From Haloglomus litoreum (lineage in GTDB: Archaea > Halobacteriota > Halobacteria > Halobacteriales > Haloarculaceae), in NCBI RefSeq assembly GCF_029338515.1, contig NZ_CP119988.1:3844001-3908000 (forward strand): DNA of 64,000 nucleotides, read 5' to 3'. The translations under genes were made by a program, and so were the position numbers. The notes under the pieces are model-generated. The model ran no database searches. It worked only from the letters and a program-made list of their open reading frames with translations, and was not told where the DNA came from. Positions 51,215 to 60,417 of this stretch are shown piece by piece (the stretch's first letter is position 1; each line of letters opens with the position of its first letter).

Positions 51215-53272
51215 TCACGTCTCGTCGTCCCCGTCGGCGACCTGCTCCAGCAGCAGGCTGTCCACGTTGCCGGCCTGGTCGACGACCTCGACCCGGATGT
51301 CGTACTGCTCGCCGTAGGCTCCGTCGCTGCTCCAGGCCACCGTGGTTCCGCTCCCGCCGGAGCTGCCCGAGCCCGACCCACTGACCCGGTTGATGGTCGT
51401 CCTGTCGACGTACGACGCGCCGGTGTCACCGTCGCGGTAGAGGGTGATCTCCACGCGTTCGAGATCGTCATCCGGATCCGAGACCGTCCACTCGACCCTG
51501 AACTCGGCGGTCTCCCCGTTTCCGGTCTGCTTGCTCCTGTCCTGGCGGATGCCGGTCCCGCTCGTCTCCACGACCGGCGGCGAGCCGCTGCCGGCGGTCA
51601 CGTCGACGGCCTCGGTCACGGCAGCGGTCGCGCCGTCGTCGTCGACGACGGTCAGTTCGGCGTCGTACTCGCCGGCGCTGGCGTAGCTGTGACTCGCCGT
51701 GGCCGAGGTCGTCGTCGACTCGACGGTCCCGTCGCCGTCGAAGTCCCAGCGGTACTCCACGATTGAGCCGTCGCTGTCGTCGCTCGCACTCGCGTCGAAG
51801 GAGACGGTCTGACCGACCTCCGGGTTCGCGGGCGGGTCGAACCGCGCCGTCGGGGCGCCGTTGGTCGACCCGCCGCAGCCGTCGGTGCCGTCCGCCGGCT
51901 CTACCGTGACGACGCGGCGCGTCTCGGTCCCGTCGTCGACGCGGACGACGATGCGGTAGTCGTCGCCCGCCGTCCCCGACGACCCCTCGTAGCTCGTGTA
52001 CGACCCCGACGCGCTCGCGCCACTCACCGTCGTCGTGGTCGAGCCGTCCTCGCCGACCTGGTCCCGGTTCTCGACGCTGACCGTCACCGAGTCGAGGTTC
52101 CCGTCGGGGTCGGCGACGCGCCACGACACGTCGAACGAGGCGCTGTCCCCGTCAGGTCCCGACGGCGAGGTGTCGTCGACGGTGAAGGCGGTCACCCGTG
52201 GCGCGGTGCTCGGCCCCATCCGGTCGCCCGGGGCGATGCGGAGCCTCGTGTCGTACGAGGAGTCCCCGCCAGTTGCCTGCAGATCGACGGTGGTGGCGTA
52301 GATGGCCGGCTCCGTGTACGGGTCCTCGCTCGCGCCGGCCCCGTAGGTGGTCGGCGTCGTGCAGCCGAACCCGTTGCCGGCGTCGACCGCGGCCCGGACG
52401 CTCGGCTCGACGCGGTCGACGATCCACTCGTACTGGCCCGTCACCGAGGCACCGTTCACGTAGTAGACATCGACCGTCCCCGAGGCGTCCCCGAGGAAGT
52501 CGAGTGCCGGACAGCCGACGGCCGTTCCGCCGGCGAGCAGGGTCTCGCGTGCGATGTCGACGGTCACCCGCGAGCCGTCGAGGCGGCAGGTCCGGTGGGT
52601 CGACCCGTCGAACACGTCGACCAGCACGGCCCCGGTGGCCGGCTCGTGGGCGAGTCCGACCTCCCAGGCTGCGCCGGAGGGGTCCTCGACCCGGAGGTAG
52701 AACGGCGTGCCCCCCGAGCCACCCTCCAGCTCCGACTGCAGTTCCGTGACCGACCGGTCGGCCAGTGACCCCCGCTCGACCGTCAGCCGGGCGTTCCGGA
52801 CGGCCGCGTCGGCGACGACCTGCCAGTTGGGATCGCTCGTCGCCAGCGGGGTCGACGGCGGCGCCGCCCGCGGTTCGAACGTCCCGTCCGTGTCCTGCAC
52901 CAGTCGGGTCCCCTCACGACCACTGATCGGGTCCAGCGACACGCCCTGTCCGCGATCGGCTGCCTGGTCCCGTATCCGCCTCGCGATGCCGTTCAGTCCC
53001 GCCGTGTAGGCGTTCCCGTACAGCGTTCCGTAGCTCGCGCTGCGGTAGCGGTCGGCGTGGTTGACCTGTGAGACGAGGCTCGTGGCCGACTCGGTGACGG
53101 ACGTCCGGAGGTCGGTCCCCGTCCCTCCCGGGTTCTCCTCGCGACTCGCCAGGTTCTCGGAGAAGATGACACCGTTCAGGATGACCGCGAGCGCGACGAA
53201 CAGCAGGCCCAGGAGGACACCGGCCAGAACGAGCAGTTGCGCGCGCGACCGACCGGCGGTCACATCCGCCAC
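51215..53272 (-). CDS. Pilin-like protein with PKD domain (DUF7261-like), copy 1
   Basis: 685 residues. Pilin-type N-terminus (GRSRAQLLVLAGVLLGLLFVALAVIL, then FSENLASREE). A cysteine-containing domain follows (about 60-340; TCRLDGSRVTVD, VGCPALDFLG, GFGCTTPTTY), then an Ig-like stretch, a PKD domain (about 465-555; RFDPPANPEVGQTVSFDASASDDSDGSIVEYRWDFDGDG) and a final Ig-like part with VEWTVSDPDDDLERVEI and DIRVEVVDQAGN. It overlaps the preceding DUF7288-like gene by 13 bases. It is probably a minor pilin with an adhesive head. Confidence 0.82.
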   Translation of the reverse strand: MADVTAGRSRAQLLVLAGVLLGLLFVALAVILNGVIFSENLASREENPGGTGTDLRTSVTESATSLVSQVNHADRYRSASYGTLYGNAYTAGLNGIARRIRDQAADRGQGVSLDPISGREGTRLVQDTDGTFEPRAAPPSTPLATSDPNWQVVADAAVRNARLTVERGSLADRSVTELQSELEGGSGGTPFYLRVEDPSGAAWEVGLAHEPATGAVLVDVFDGSTHRTCRLDGSRVTVDIARETLLAGGTAVGCPALDFLGDASGTVDVYYVNGASVTGQYEWIVDRVEPSVRAAVDAGNGFGCTTPTTYGAGASEDPYTEPAIYATTVDLQATGGDSSYDTRLRIAPGDRMGPSTAPRVTAFTVDDTSPSGPDGDSASFDVSWRVADPDGNLDSVTVSVENRDQVGEDGSTTTTVSGASASGSYTSYEGSSGTAGDDYRIVVRVDDGTETRRVVTVEPADGTDGCGGSTNGAPTARFDPPANPEVGQTVSFDASASDDSDGSIVEYRWDFDGDGTVESTTTSATASHSYASAGEYDAELTVVDDDGATAAVTEAVDVTAGSGSPPVVETSGTGIRQDRSKQTGNGETAEFRVEWTVSDPDDDLERVEITLYRDGDTGASYVDRTTINRVSGSGSGSSGGSGTTVAWSSDGAYGEQYDIRVEVVDQAGNVDSLLLEQVADGDDET

Positions 53273-53907
53273 ACGACCACCTCGACGCGGACGACGTTGT
53301 ACACGGCGCTCGACGAGTCAACGTCCGGCGCGTAGAAATCGCTGTCCTCGTCGCCGACCGTGGTACCGGTATCGAGGCTCTCGTCGGCCTCGTACAGCTC
53401 GTCGTCGTTGTACAGCGTCACCGTTCGCGAGGCGCTCACAGCGTTGTCACTGGGTGCGCCCCGGTAGACCAGTCGCTCGGTTGCCGTCCCGGTGTCCGTC
53501 TGGAAGTGGAGGTAGACGTTGTAGGCGATGCCGCGGTCGCTGAACCCGTCCTGCAGCATCCGCCCGAGGGTGAACTCGGAAGGGAACCCAGCGTCGTTCT
53601 GGTACGGACCGGCGGAGAGACCATGGAACGCCCCGGCGCTCTCATCCCAGTAGAGAACGGCGACCTTCAACGCGTCCCCGTCGGGCCGGGGCTTGTTCGC
53701 CGCCGTCGCGAGCAGGCCGCTCGCGCTCGCCTGCTCCTGGTTCTCGATGTGCTGGTTCGACGTGCTGGCCGAGAGTGGGGTCACGGCGGTCACCTGGAGC
53801 GCGTACACCAGACTCGACAGCAGCAGGAGCGACGCGATGACACCCTCCAGCGTGTGGGCCTGTCCCCGCTCGACCGTCCACGTCGGCCGGCGCTCGCGGT
53901 CTACCAT
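53260..53907 (-). CDS. Pilin-like protein (DUF7288-like)
   Basis: 215 residues. RGQAHTLEGVIASLLLLSSLVYALQVTAV is a prepilin-type leader and helix, with Glu in the expected place. The ectodomain has NQHIENQEQASASGLLATAANK, LKVAVLYWDESAGAFHGL and a Tyr-rich end. It overlaps the DUF7287-like gene by seven bases and the following gene by 13, so translation is coupled. Family members are always found in such pil loci; the role is probably as a minor pilin. Confidence 0.82.
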   Translation of the reverse strand: MVDRERRPTWTVERGQAHTLEGVIASLLLLSSLVYALQVTAVTPLSASTSNQHIENQEQASASGLLATAANKPRPDGDALKVAVLYWDESAGAFHGLSAGPYQNDAGFPSEFTLGRMLQDGFSDRGIAYNVYLHFQTDTGTATERLVYRGAPSDNAVSASRTVTLYNDDELYEADESLDTGTTVGDEDSDFYAPDVDSSSAVYNVVRVEVVVWRM

Positions 53908-54533
53908 GCGCGGACCACCAGGGTTCCCTCGACGCCGCCGACCGAGACGATGCGTCGCGCGCTGATGACCGACTCCGCGCCGGACGGGTCACCGCCGATG
54001 CCGTATCTCTGGTCGTCGGATCCGCTACAGCTGGACGCCGACACGAGCGCCTGTGCGGAGTCGTCGAAGCAGAGCAGCTCCGTCGTATCGTCCCCGTCGG
54101 GGTCACCGCGGATGGTGACGTTCACGTTCTGTCGAGGCGCCAGCCCCAGCAGCTCGTTCAGCGTGGCGCTGCCGGTCAGGTCCAGCGACTCGTCGTAACG
54201 ACAGCCGTTGGCGTTCCGACTCCCGGCCGGCTCCGGGTCGAAGAACTCCGTCGTGCAGTCCACGTCGAGGACGTACGGCTCCGCGGGATCGCCCAGCATC
54301 GACTGCCCCAGCTGGTTCGCGATCCGGTCGGCCACGACCGTCTCCTCCTGGGGACCGGACTCGAACGGCCCCAGGATCCCGGGGACGAACGAGACGACGA
54401 ACGCCATCGTCAGGAGGAAGAGGCTGATGCCGACGGCGAAGTCCAGCGTCGTCTGGCCGCGACTCCGGCCGTCGGCGTCGCTGGGGCCGGGCGTGTCTCC
54501 GCGCGCGTCGAACGAGGGAGGTCGTGCTCGCAT
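53901..54533 (-). CDS. Pilin-like protein (DUF7287-like)
   Basis: 210 residues. RSRGQTTLDFAVGISLFLLTMAFVVSFVP is the pilin-type hydrophobic helix with Asp in place of the usual Glu. The ectodomain has a cysteine-containing segment (DVDCTTEFFDPEPAGSR, NGCRYDES, LLCFDDSAQ, SASSC) that could form two disulfides. It starts six bases after pilC. It is first of the pilin-like set and probably an assembly-priming or minor pilin. Confidence 0.82.
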   Translation of the reverse strand: MRARPPSFDARGDTPGPSDADGRSRGQTTLDFAVGISLFLLTMAFVVSFVPGILGPFESGPQEETVVADRIANQLGQSMLGDPAEPYVLDVDCTTEFFDPEPAGSRNANGCRYDESLDLTGSATLNELLGLAPRQNVNVTIRGDPDGDDTTELLCFDDSAQALVSASSCSGSDDQRYGIGGDPSGAESVISARRIVSVGGVEGTLVVRAW

Positions 54534-54539
54534 CTGGGA

Positions 54540-56576
54540 TCAGAGGAACATGAAGGTCAGCAGGGCGAACGTCGGCAGGACGACCGCGAACTTCAGCCCG
54601 GCCATCAGGCTCACGTCGCGCATGTAGCCCGCGATGAAGCCACTGATGATGGCCTGCAGGGTGACGGCGTGGAAGAACAGCATGTTCAGCAGGTTCACGT
54701 CCACGCCGCCGCTGAAGCCACCGCCACCGGCACCGCCGCCACCGCCGCCGGAGGCCTGCTGTGCGAGGCCGGCCATCACGTCGAGGAACTTCACCTTGAG
54801 GATGGCCATCACGCCCAGCAGCGTCATGTAGGTCATGATGATGATGACCGTCTGCATCCGGGTTCTCGATTTGCGGTCGCGCTCGATGTCGTCCTGGTTC
54901 TCGGAGGCCTGCGCCGCCGTCGAGAGGACCTGCGTGATCTGGCTGGAGGCCTCCTGGGCCTTCGAGATGAGCTTCATCGTCCGCGCCAGCCGCGGGATGT
55001 GGTACTTGTTGTTGAACTCGACGAGGGCGGTCTTCAGGCTGGTCCCGTAGTTCACCTTCGCGTACATCGTCTCGAACTCGTCGGCCAGCTTGCCCGAGGA
55101 CGTGTCCGAGACGACCTTGACCGACTCCAGCAGCGTCATGCCGGTGTCGTTGGCGCTGGAGAGCTTCCGGAGGTTGTCCGAGAGCTTGTCCGTGATGGCC
55201 CGCCGCGACCGGACGTTCCACTCGTAGAAGACCGTCAGCGGGATGAAGTTGATGTACAGCGGGAGGTAGAGCCAGAAGAACGTCCCGAGGATGGGGTCGC
55301 TCTTCAGTCCGCCCCAGGAGGTCGGTGCCAGCCCGCTCAGCGCCGAGAACGCCAGTACGACCAGGGAGATGGGCAGCGTCAGCCCCAGCACCGCGAGCGG
55401 GTGGTCACGGAAGAAGTGATGTGGTGCCTTCAGGATCCCCATCAGCTCGTAGGTCCCCTCGCGGGACTTGATGCGGTCGAACAGCCCGTACTCGCCCGTG
55501 TAGTTGTTCACGATACCCAGGTCGAACATCGCGCTGTTGTCCGCGGCCGCGTCGGCGTTCTCCGGGTCGAGGTAGCCGTCGCCGACCTCGTCCTGTACGA
55601 CCGTCGAGACGAGCACCAGGAACCCGGCGCCGATGAGCGGGATCAATCCGTACACCGTCCCGAGCAGCAGGAAGTCCTGGGCCTTCCCCAGCATCGACAT
55701 GATGACCAGGATGATGATGAGCAGCAGCGGGAACAGCGAGAGCGTCATGAACATCTCGCCGAACAGCTCGAGCGTCTCCAGCACCATCTCCTGCTCCTGC
55801 TTGGAGGTCCGCATCTGCTTTTCCTTCTGGTCCGAGAGGAACGCCTCCATGTCACCCCCGGAGTTGATGATCGACAGCATGTCCGTGAGGAACTGGCTCA
55901 GCTCGTCGGAGGGCGTCTCAAGGGCCTGGTTCCGGATGGCCGTCCGGTAGTCCGTGTCGAAGTACTCCGTCTCGAGGACGATGGACTGGAACTCCTTGGC
56001 CACCTCGCCGTACGTGTCGTCGGCCTTCGCCATCGCCTCGAGGATCTCGAGCTGGTTCAGGCCACCCACGGAGAGTGCGTACATGAACGAGACCGAGTCC
56101 GAGAGCAGGACGTTGATCTCGCGTTTCCGCTCGCCCGCGGTCATGTACGGGCGGGCGACCATCGAGCCGAAGCCCAGCCCGAAGCCGATGGCCCCCATCA
56201 CGATGCCGGTGACGATGATGAACGCCGGGATCTTGATGGCGTTCAGCGTCGCCGCCATCGACTCGCCGACCGGCAGTCCGAGCAGGATGGGGACCTCGGT
56301 CAGCAGGACGCTGAAGACGAACCAGCCGACGAACACGCCGAGGAACCACAGCACCAGCCCCACCAGTACGCCGACCGCCAGCGACCGCGAGAGGTAGATC
56401 TCGACGGTCTCGGACATCCGTGCCTCGGCGAGTTTCGTCTCCACGTTCGAGACGAAATCGCCCTCCTCGTCGAAGACGCGCTTGTACAGCGGGTAGAACA
56501 GGTCGCTGAGGGCGCCCCCCTCGCCGTAGGAGTCGTCCGCTCCCGCCCCGGCGCCGCCTGCCGTGTCGAGGCTCAC
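54540..56576 (-). CDS. pilC: Type IV pilus assembly membrane protein PilC (T2SSF family)
   Basis: 678 residues. Duplicated T2SSF/TadC layout: spans at about 65-110 and 112-140, a cytoplasmic stretch with GLNQLEILEAMAK and EYFDTDYRTAIRNQALETPSDELSQFLTDML, spans about 265-320, then a second copy with NDTGMTLLESVKVVSD and three or four spans at the end. The N-terminal 55 residues and the Gly-rich loop (GGGGGGAGGGG) are extra. It is the platform protein of the pilus machine, driven by PilB. ATG overlaps pilB by four bases. Confidence 0.92.
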   Translation of the reverse strand: MSLDTAGGAGAGADDSYGEGGALSDLFYPLYKRVFDEEGDFVSNVETKLAEARMSETVEIYLSRSLAVGVLVGLVLWFLGVFVGWFVFSVLLTEVPILLGLPVGESMAATLNAIKIPAFIIVTGIVMGAIGFGLGFGSMVARPYMTAGERKREINVLLSDSVSFMYALSVGGLNQLEILEAMAKADDTYGEVAKEFQSIVLETEYFDTDYRTAIRNQALETPSDELSQFLTDMLSIINSGGDMEAFLSDQKEKQMRTSKQEQEMVLETLELFGEMFMTLSLFPLLLIIILVIMSMLGKAQDFLLLGTVYGLIPLIGAGFLVLVSTVVQDEVGDGYLDPENADAAADNSAMFDLGIVNNYTGEYGLFDRIKSREGTYELMGILKAPHHFFRDHPLAVLGLTLPISLVVLAFSALSGLAPTSWGGLKSDPILGTFFWLYLPLYINFIPLTVFYEWNVRSRRAITDKLSDNLRKLSSANDTGMTLLESVKVVSDTSSGKLADEFETMYAKVNYGTSLKTALVEFNNKYHIPRLARTMKLISKAQEASSQITQVLSTAAQASENQDDIERDRKSRTRMQTVIIIMTYMTLLGVMAILKVKFLDVMAGLAQQASGGGGGGAGGGGFSGGVDVNLLNMLFFHAVTLQAIISGFIAGYMRDVSLMAGLKFAVVLPTFALLTFMFL

Positions 56577-58993
56577 TCCGAACCACCCTCGTCGTCGTCG
56601 AAGGCGAACCCGCCGAAGTCGACATCGTCGGTCGCACCCCCGTCGGCGGCGGCCGGCTCACCGGTGTCCGCACTCACGTCGAGCGCGGAGGCGAGGTCGC
56701 CCGACCCCCGGCCACGGTACTCCTCGAGCATCTCCTCGGCGCTCTCGAGGACCTCGGCGGTCTCCTCGAGCATCTCCTCCCCGGCGTCCGGGCGGGGGAC
56801 CATCTCCTCCTTCTCGGGGTCGATGTCGATCTCGACGGACTCCATCTCGCGGAGGTCCTCGAGGGACCGCTCCAGGCGGTCGCCGGCCAGCAGCCCCATG
56901 ATGGTGTCGGGGTCGTTCATGAACGCCTGGAGGCTGGCCGCGACCTGCGTGTACGTGTTGAGGCCGTTCTCGATGAGGTAGGCGAGGACGACCTTCCGCT
57001 TGAAGATCTCCTCGTTGAGCCGGTCCTGGCTCCAGCCCCGGTCGAACATGATGGTCTCCAGCGTGTTCGACTCGCCCATCTGGAGGTAGGTGTCCGTCTC
57101 GGCCTGCCACTGGTAGACGTCCTGGACGTTGATCTCGTCGTTCTCCGGGTCGTAGTGGTTGATCTCGGTCAGCGACTTGTTCCGGCGGACCTTGTGCCCA
57201 CGGACGCGGGTCTGGGTCTGGATGCTCACGAGGTCCAGCGCCGTGAACATCGTCTTCGAGACGTTGATCGGCTCGGTGGTGAACCGCTTGATGACCTCGC
57301 CGACGGAGTCGGCGTGGAAGGTCGTCAGGGTGGTGTGTCCCGTCGACATGACCTGGAACAGGGTGCGACCCTCCTCGCCACGGATCTCGCCCATGACGAT
57401 GTACTCGGGTCGCTGTCGGAGTGCGGCCTCCAGCAGGTCGAACTCGTCGACGTCACCCTTGTCGCCCTCCGAGAAGGAGGGGCGCGTGACCGACGCGATC
57501 CAGTTGCGCTGGGGCAGTTCGACCTCGCGGGTGTCCTCGATGGAGACGATCTTCGCCTTCGACGGGATGAACAGCGAGACGGCGTTCAGCGAGGTGGTCT
57601 TCCCCGACGCCGTGCCGCCGGCGAAGATGAGCGACTTGTGGTTCTCGATACAGAGCCAGAGGAACGCCATCTCGTCCAGCGAGAAGGTGTTCCAGTTGAT
57701 GAGGTCGACCGGCGTGAACGGGACGTCCTTGAACTGGCGGATGGTGTAGTTGGTCCCGTGGTCGGAGACCTCCTTGCCGAGCGTGAGCTGGGCACGCGAG
57801 CCGTCCGGCAGCGTCGCGTCCACCTGCGGCGAGCGCTTCGAGATACCCTTCCCGGACCGCTGGGCCAGTTTGACGACGAAGTCGTCCAGCTCCTCCTCCC
57901 CGTGGTAGACGTTGGAGATGAGCTGCTCGTAGTCCGAGTGGTAGACGAACACCGGCGAGTTGTAGCCGTCGACGGAGATGTCCTCGACGTTGATGTCGTG
58001 CTTGATGCCGTCGATGCGCTCGAACCCGATGAAGTCACGCTTCAGCAGGTAGAGGATCTTCTCGATCTGGTAGGCGGTGAGCGTCTCGGAATCCTCCTCG
58101 ATGACCGCGTGTTCCGGCCGGACCGTGACCTCGCGGGCCGGGACGAGCGCACCTTCCTCCCCCTCGTCGCTGCCGCCCATCCCGAGTGCGCCCTTGACCT
58201 TGGCCATCATGTCACCGCCACCGGCGTCGCCGTCACCGGCGTCGCCGCCGCTCCAGGCGGCCTCGGCGCCCTCGGCGTAGAGGTCGTAGCGCTCCAGCAG
58301 GTTCCGGGTCTCCTGCTCGATGACGTTGGCGCGAGCGTCGTCGTCGCCCTCGACGATGACATCGTCGCTGGAGTACTTGATGGCGGTCTTCAGCTTCGAG
58401 GAGAGGAACTCCCGGAGGTCCGCCTCGATGGGCGTGAGATGGGGCTCGATGAGGTAGTACTTCTTCTCGTTCTCCTTCTCGGAGTGGAAGATGATGACGA
58501 ACGCGTACGGCTTGTTGACCCAGTAGCGGTCGACCTCGCGGAAGTGGGTCTTCTTCGAGAGCGGGACCGCCTTCTCGAGGTCGTAGCGTGTGACGATCGT
58601 CGAGGAGCCGTCCGGTTCGCTGAAGAACTCGTCCTCGTCGAGCTCATCCGTGACGGTGACGGTCCGGTCCTCGACGATATCGGCGGTCGCCTCGGCGATG
58701 TCCCCGGCGAGGGCCAGCTGTCCCTCGATCCGCTCCGGGTCGAACCCCAGGTACTCCTCGGGGTCGAACTCGATCCGGGTCCCGTCGCTGTCGGTCGGCG
58801 GGTTCCCGTTCTCGTCGTAGTAGTGCTCCTCCTTGAACGCGTCCCAGTCGTACGTGCCGGCGACCACGGACGACTCCTCGTTCGGTTCGACGTCGGCCCC
58901 GTCTGCACGAGGCGCCTCCGACGCCTCGCTGTCATCGACGGCGGGCTCGACCGCATCCTCCCCGTCGCCGCCGTCTGCCTCGTCGATAGCCAT
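56573..58993 (-). CDS. pilB: Type IV pilus assembly ATPase PilB (TadA/VirB11 family)
   Basis: 806 residues. An acidic N-terminal region (about 1-45) and an N2-like domain (about 130-400) lead to the ATPase core: Walker A FAGGTASGKTTSLN (about 456-468), an Asp box with SIEDTREVELPQRNW, Walker B region ALRQRPEYIVMGEIRGEE and His box STGHTTLTTFHADS. It hydrolyses ATP in a hexamer to push pilins through PilC. The length and acidic C-terminal tail (about 720-806) are typical of the haloarchaeal PilB3 group. First gene of the operon, with its own TATA box. Confidence 0.93.
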   Translation of the reverse strand: MAIDEADGGDGEDAVEPAVDDSEASEAPRADGADVEPNEESSVVAGTYDWDAFKEEHYYDENGNPPTDSDGTRIEFDPEEYLGFDPERIEGQLALAGDIAEATADIVEDRTVTVTDELDEDEFFSEPDGSSTIVTRYDLEKAVPLSKKTHFREVDRYWVNKPYAFVIIFHSEKENEKKYYLIEPHLTPIEADLREFLSSKLKTAIKYSSDDVIVEGDDDARANVIEQETRNLLERYDLYAEGAEAAWSGGDAGDGDAGGGDMMAKVKGALGMGGSDEGEEGALVPAREVTVRPEHAVIEEDSETLTAYQIEKILYLLKRDFIGFERIDGIKHDINVEDISVDGYNSPVFVYHSDYEQLISNVYHGEEELDDFVVKLAQRSGKGISKRSPQVDATLPDGSRAQLTLGKEVSDHGTNYTIRQFKDVPFTPVDLINWNTFSLDEMAFLWLCIENHKSLIFAGGTASGKTTSLNAVSLFIPSKAKIVSIEDTREVELPQRNWIASVTRPSFSEGDKGDVDEFDLLEAALRQRPEYIVMGEIRGEEGRTLFQVMSTGHTTLTTFHADSVGEVIKRFTTEPINVSKTMFTALDLVSIQTQTRVRGHKVRRNKSLTEINHYDPENDEINVQDVYQWQAETDTYLQMGESNTLETIMFDRGWSQDRLNEEIFKRKVVLAYLIENGLNTYTQVAASLQAFMNDPDTIMGLLAGDRLERSLEDLREMESVEIDIDPEKEEMVPRPDAGEEMLEETAEVLESAEEMLEEYRGRGSGDLASALDVSADTGEPAAADGGATDDVDFGGFAFDDDEGGSE

Positions 58994-59019
58994 TGAGAGA
59001 CAGGTTGGCCCGAGTAGGG

Positions 59020-59028
59020 ATATAAATT
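59020..59028 (-). promoter_or_regulatory. TATA box of pilB operon
   Basis: AATTTATAT on the minus strand, about 30 bases before the pilB ATG at 58993; strong leaderless match. Confidence 0.6.
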
Positions 59029-59214
59029 ACGACCACCCTAGCCTCTCCGTGAGCCCCAGTAGACGCCCGCCTCGGCCCGTATACTGGGCGTTCAGTCCCC
59101 GCCTCCAGCCCGGGAAGAACCGGATTATTTAACCGCTACCTACCGAGTTCGGGCGCCGTGCCGGCGGCGGTAGCGACCGCCTTCCCGCGCTCGGGTGCGT
59201 CGCCCGTCTGCGGC

Positions 59215-60417
59215 TCAGGCGGCCCCCTCGACGAACCGCTCGAGCCGGTGCATCGCCTCCTTCAGGTCGTCCAGTCCCGTCGCGTACGAGGCGCGGAGGT
59301 GGCCGTCGCCGCCGGCCCCGAACGCGTCGCCCGGCACCATCGCGACGGATTCGGCCTCGAGCAGCTCCTCGGCGAACGTCGATGCGTCCTCCCACGGATC
59401 TGGTACCTCCGGAAAGACGTAGAACGCGCCGGTCGCCTCGAAACACTCGACACCCATCTCGGCGAACCGCGAGAGGACGAACTGCCGGCGGCGGTCGTAC
59501 TGGCGGCGCATCTCGGCGACCTCGTCCGCGCACGACTCCAGCGCCTCGATGGCGGCGTACTGCGCCGTCGTCGGCGCCGACAGCATCGCGTACTGGTGGA
59601 CCCGGTTGATGGCCTCGATGGCGCCCGGCGGCCCCATCGCGTACCCGAGCCGCAGCCCGGTCATCGCGTACGCCTTCGAGAAGCCGTTGAACACGACCGT
59701 CCGCTCGCGCATCCCCGGCAGCGCGGCGATGCTCGCGTGGTCGCCCTCGTAGGTGAGGTCGGCGTAGATCTCGTCGGAGAGCACCCCGATATCGTTCGCC
59801 TTGCAGAACTCCGCCACGGGGGCGAGTTCCTCGACGGACATCGTCGCGCCGGTCGGGTTGTTCGGGAAGCAGTAGACCAGCAGGTCCGCCGCCTCGGCGC
59901 CCGCGTCGTCCAGCACCTCGGGCGTGAGTTTGAACTCGTCCGCGGCGCGCGTCGGTACCGGGAGCACCTCCCCACCCGCGAACCGCACGCCCGGCTCGTA
60001 GGAGACGTAACACGGCTGGGCGACCGCCACCGTATCGCCGGGGTCGACGAGCGCCCGGAACGCGGCGTCGATGGCCTCGCTCGCGCCCGCCGTGACGATG
60101 ACCTCCTCGTCGGGATCGTACGAGAGGTCCCACCGCTCGGCGTCGGCGGCGATGCGCTCGCGGAGTTCGCGCATCCCGCGATTGGCGGTGTAGGAGGTCT
60201 GGCCCCGCTCCAGCGAGGTGATGGCGGCCTCCCGAGCGTTCCACGGCGCGGTGAAGTCGGGTTCGCCCACGCCCAGCGAGATGACGTCGTCCATCTCCTC
60301 GGCGAGCTCGAAGAACCGGCGGATGCCCGACGGTGGCGTGTTCTGTACCCGCTGGGACGGGACGAGCGGTTGCTCGTCGCCCTCGCTCTCGTCGGTCTCG
60401 GCTTCGTCGAGGCTCAT
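59215..60417 (-). CDS. Class I/II pyridoxal-phosphate aminotransferase
   Basis: 400 residues, fold type I. SLGVGEPDFTAPWN, YTANRGMRELRERIA, CFPNNPTGATMS (Asn of the PLP site), DEIYADLTYEG (Asp for the pyridine N), FNGFSKAYAMTGLRLGY with PLP lysine Lys248, and LRASYATG (carboxylate Arg). The architecture fits archaeal aspartate/aromatic/branched-chain aminotransferases; the substrate is not certain. The first 25 residues are an acidic extra. It overlaps the lrp gene by four bases; co-transcribed with it. Confidence 0.9.
   Translation of the reverse strand: MSLDEAETDESEGDEQPLVPSQRVQNTPPSGIRRFFELAEEMDDVISLGVGEPDFTAPWNAREAAITSLERGQTSYTANRGMRELRERIAADAERWDLSYDPDEEVIVTAGASEAIDAAFRALVDPGDTVAVAQPCYVSYEPGVRFAGGEVLPVPTRAADEFKLTPEVLDDAGAEAADLLVYCFPNNPTGATMSVEELAPVAEFCKANDIGVLSDEIYADLTYEGDHASIAALPGMRERTVVFNGFSKAYAMTGLRLGYAMGPPGAIEAINRVHQYAMLSAPTTAQYAAIEALESCADEVAEMRRQYDRRRQFVLSRFAEMGVECFEATGAFYVFPEVPDPWEDASTFAEELLEAESVAMVPGDAFGAGGDGHLRASYATGLDDLKEAMHRLERFVEGAA

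Noticed and set aside
54669-56981. 770-codon frame antisense to pilC and pilB
   Set aside because: Antisense shadow: a low-complexity product rich in Arg, Asp, Glu, Val and Gln over two well-recognised genes.
57155-58996. 613-codon frame antisense to pilB
   Set aside because: Same cause; no family motif, and the minus strand carries the Walker motifs of PilB.
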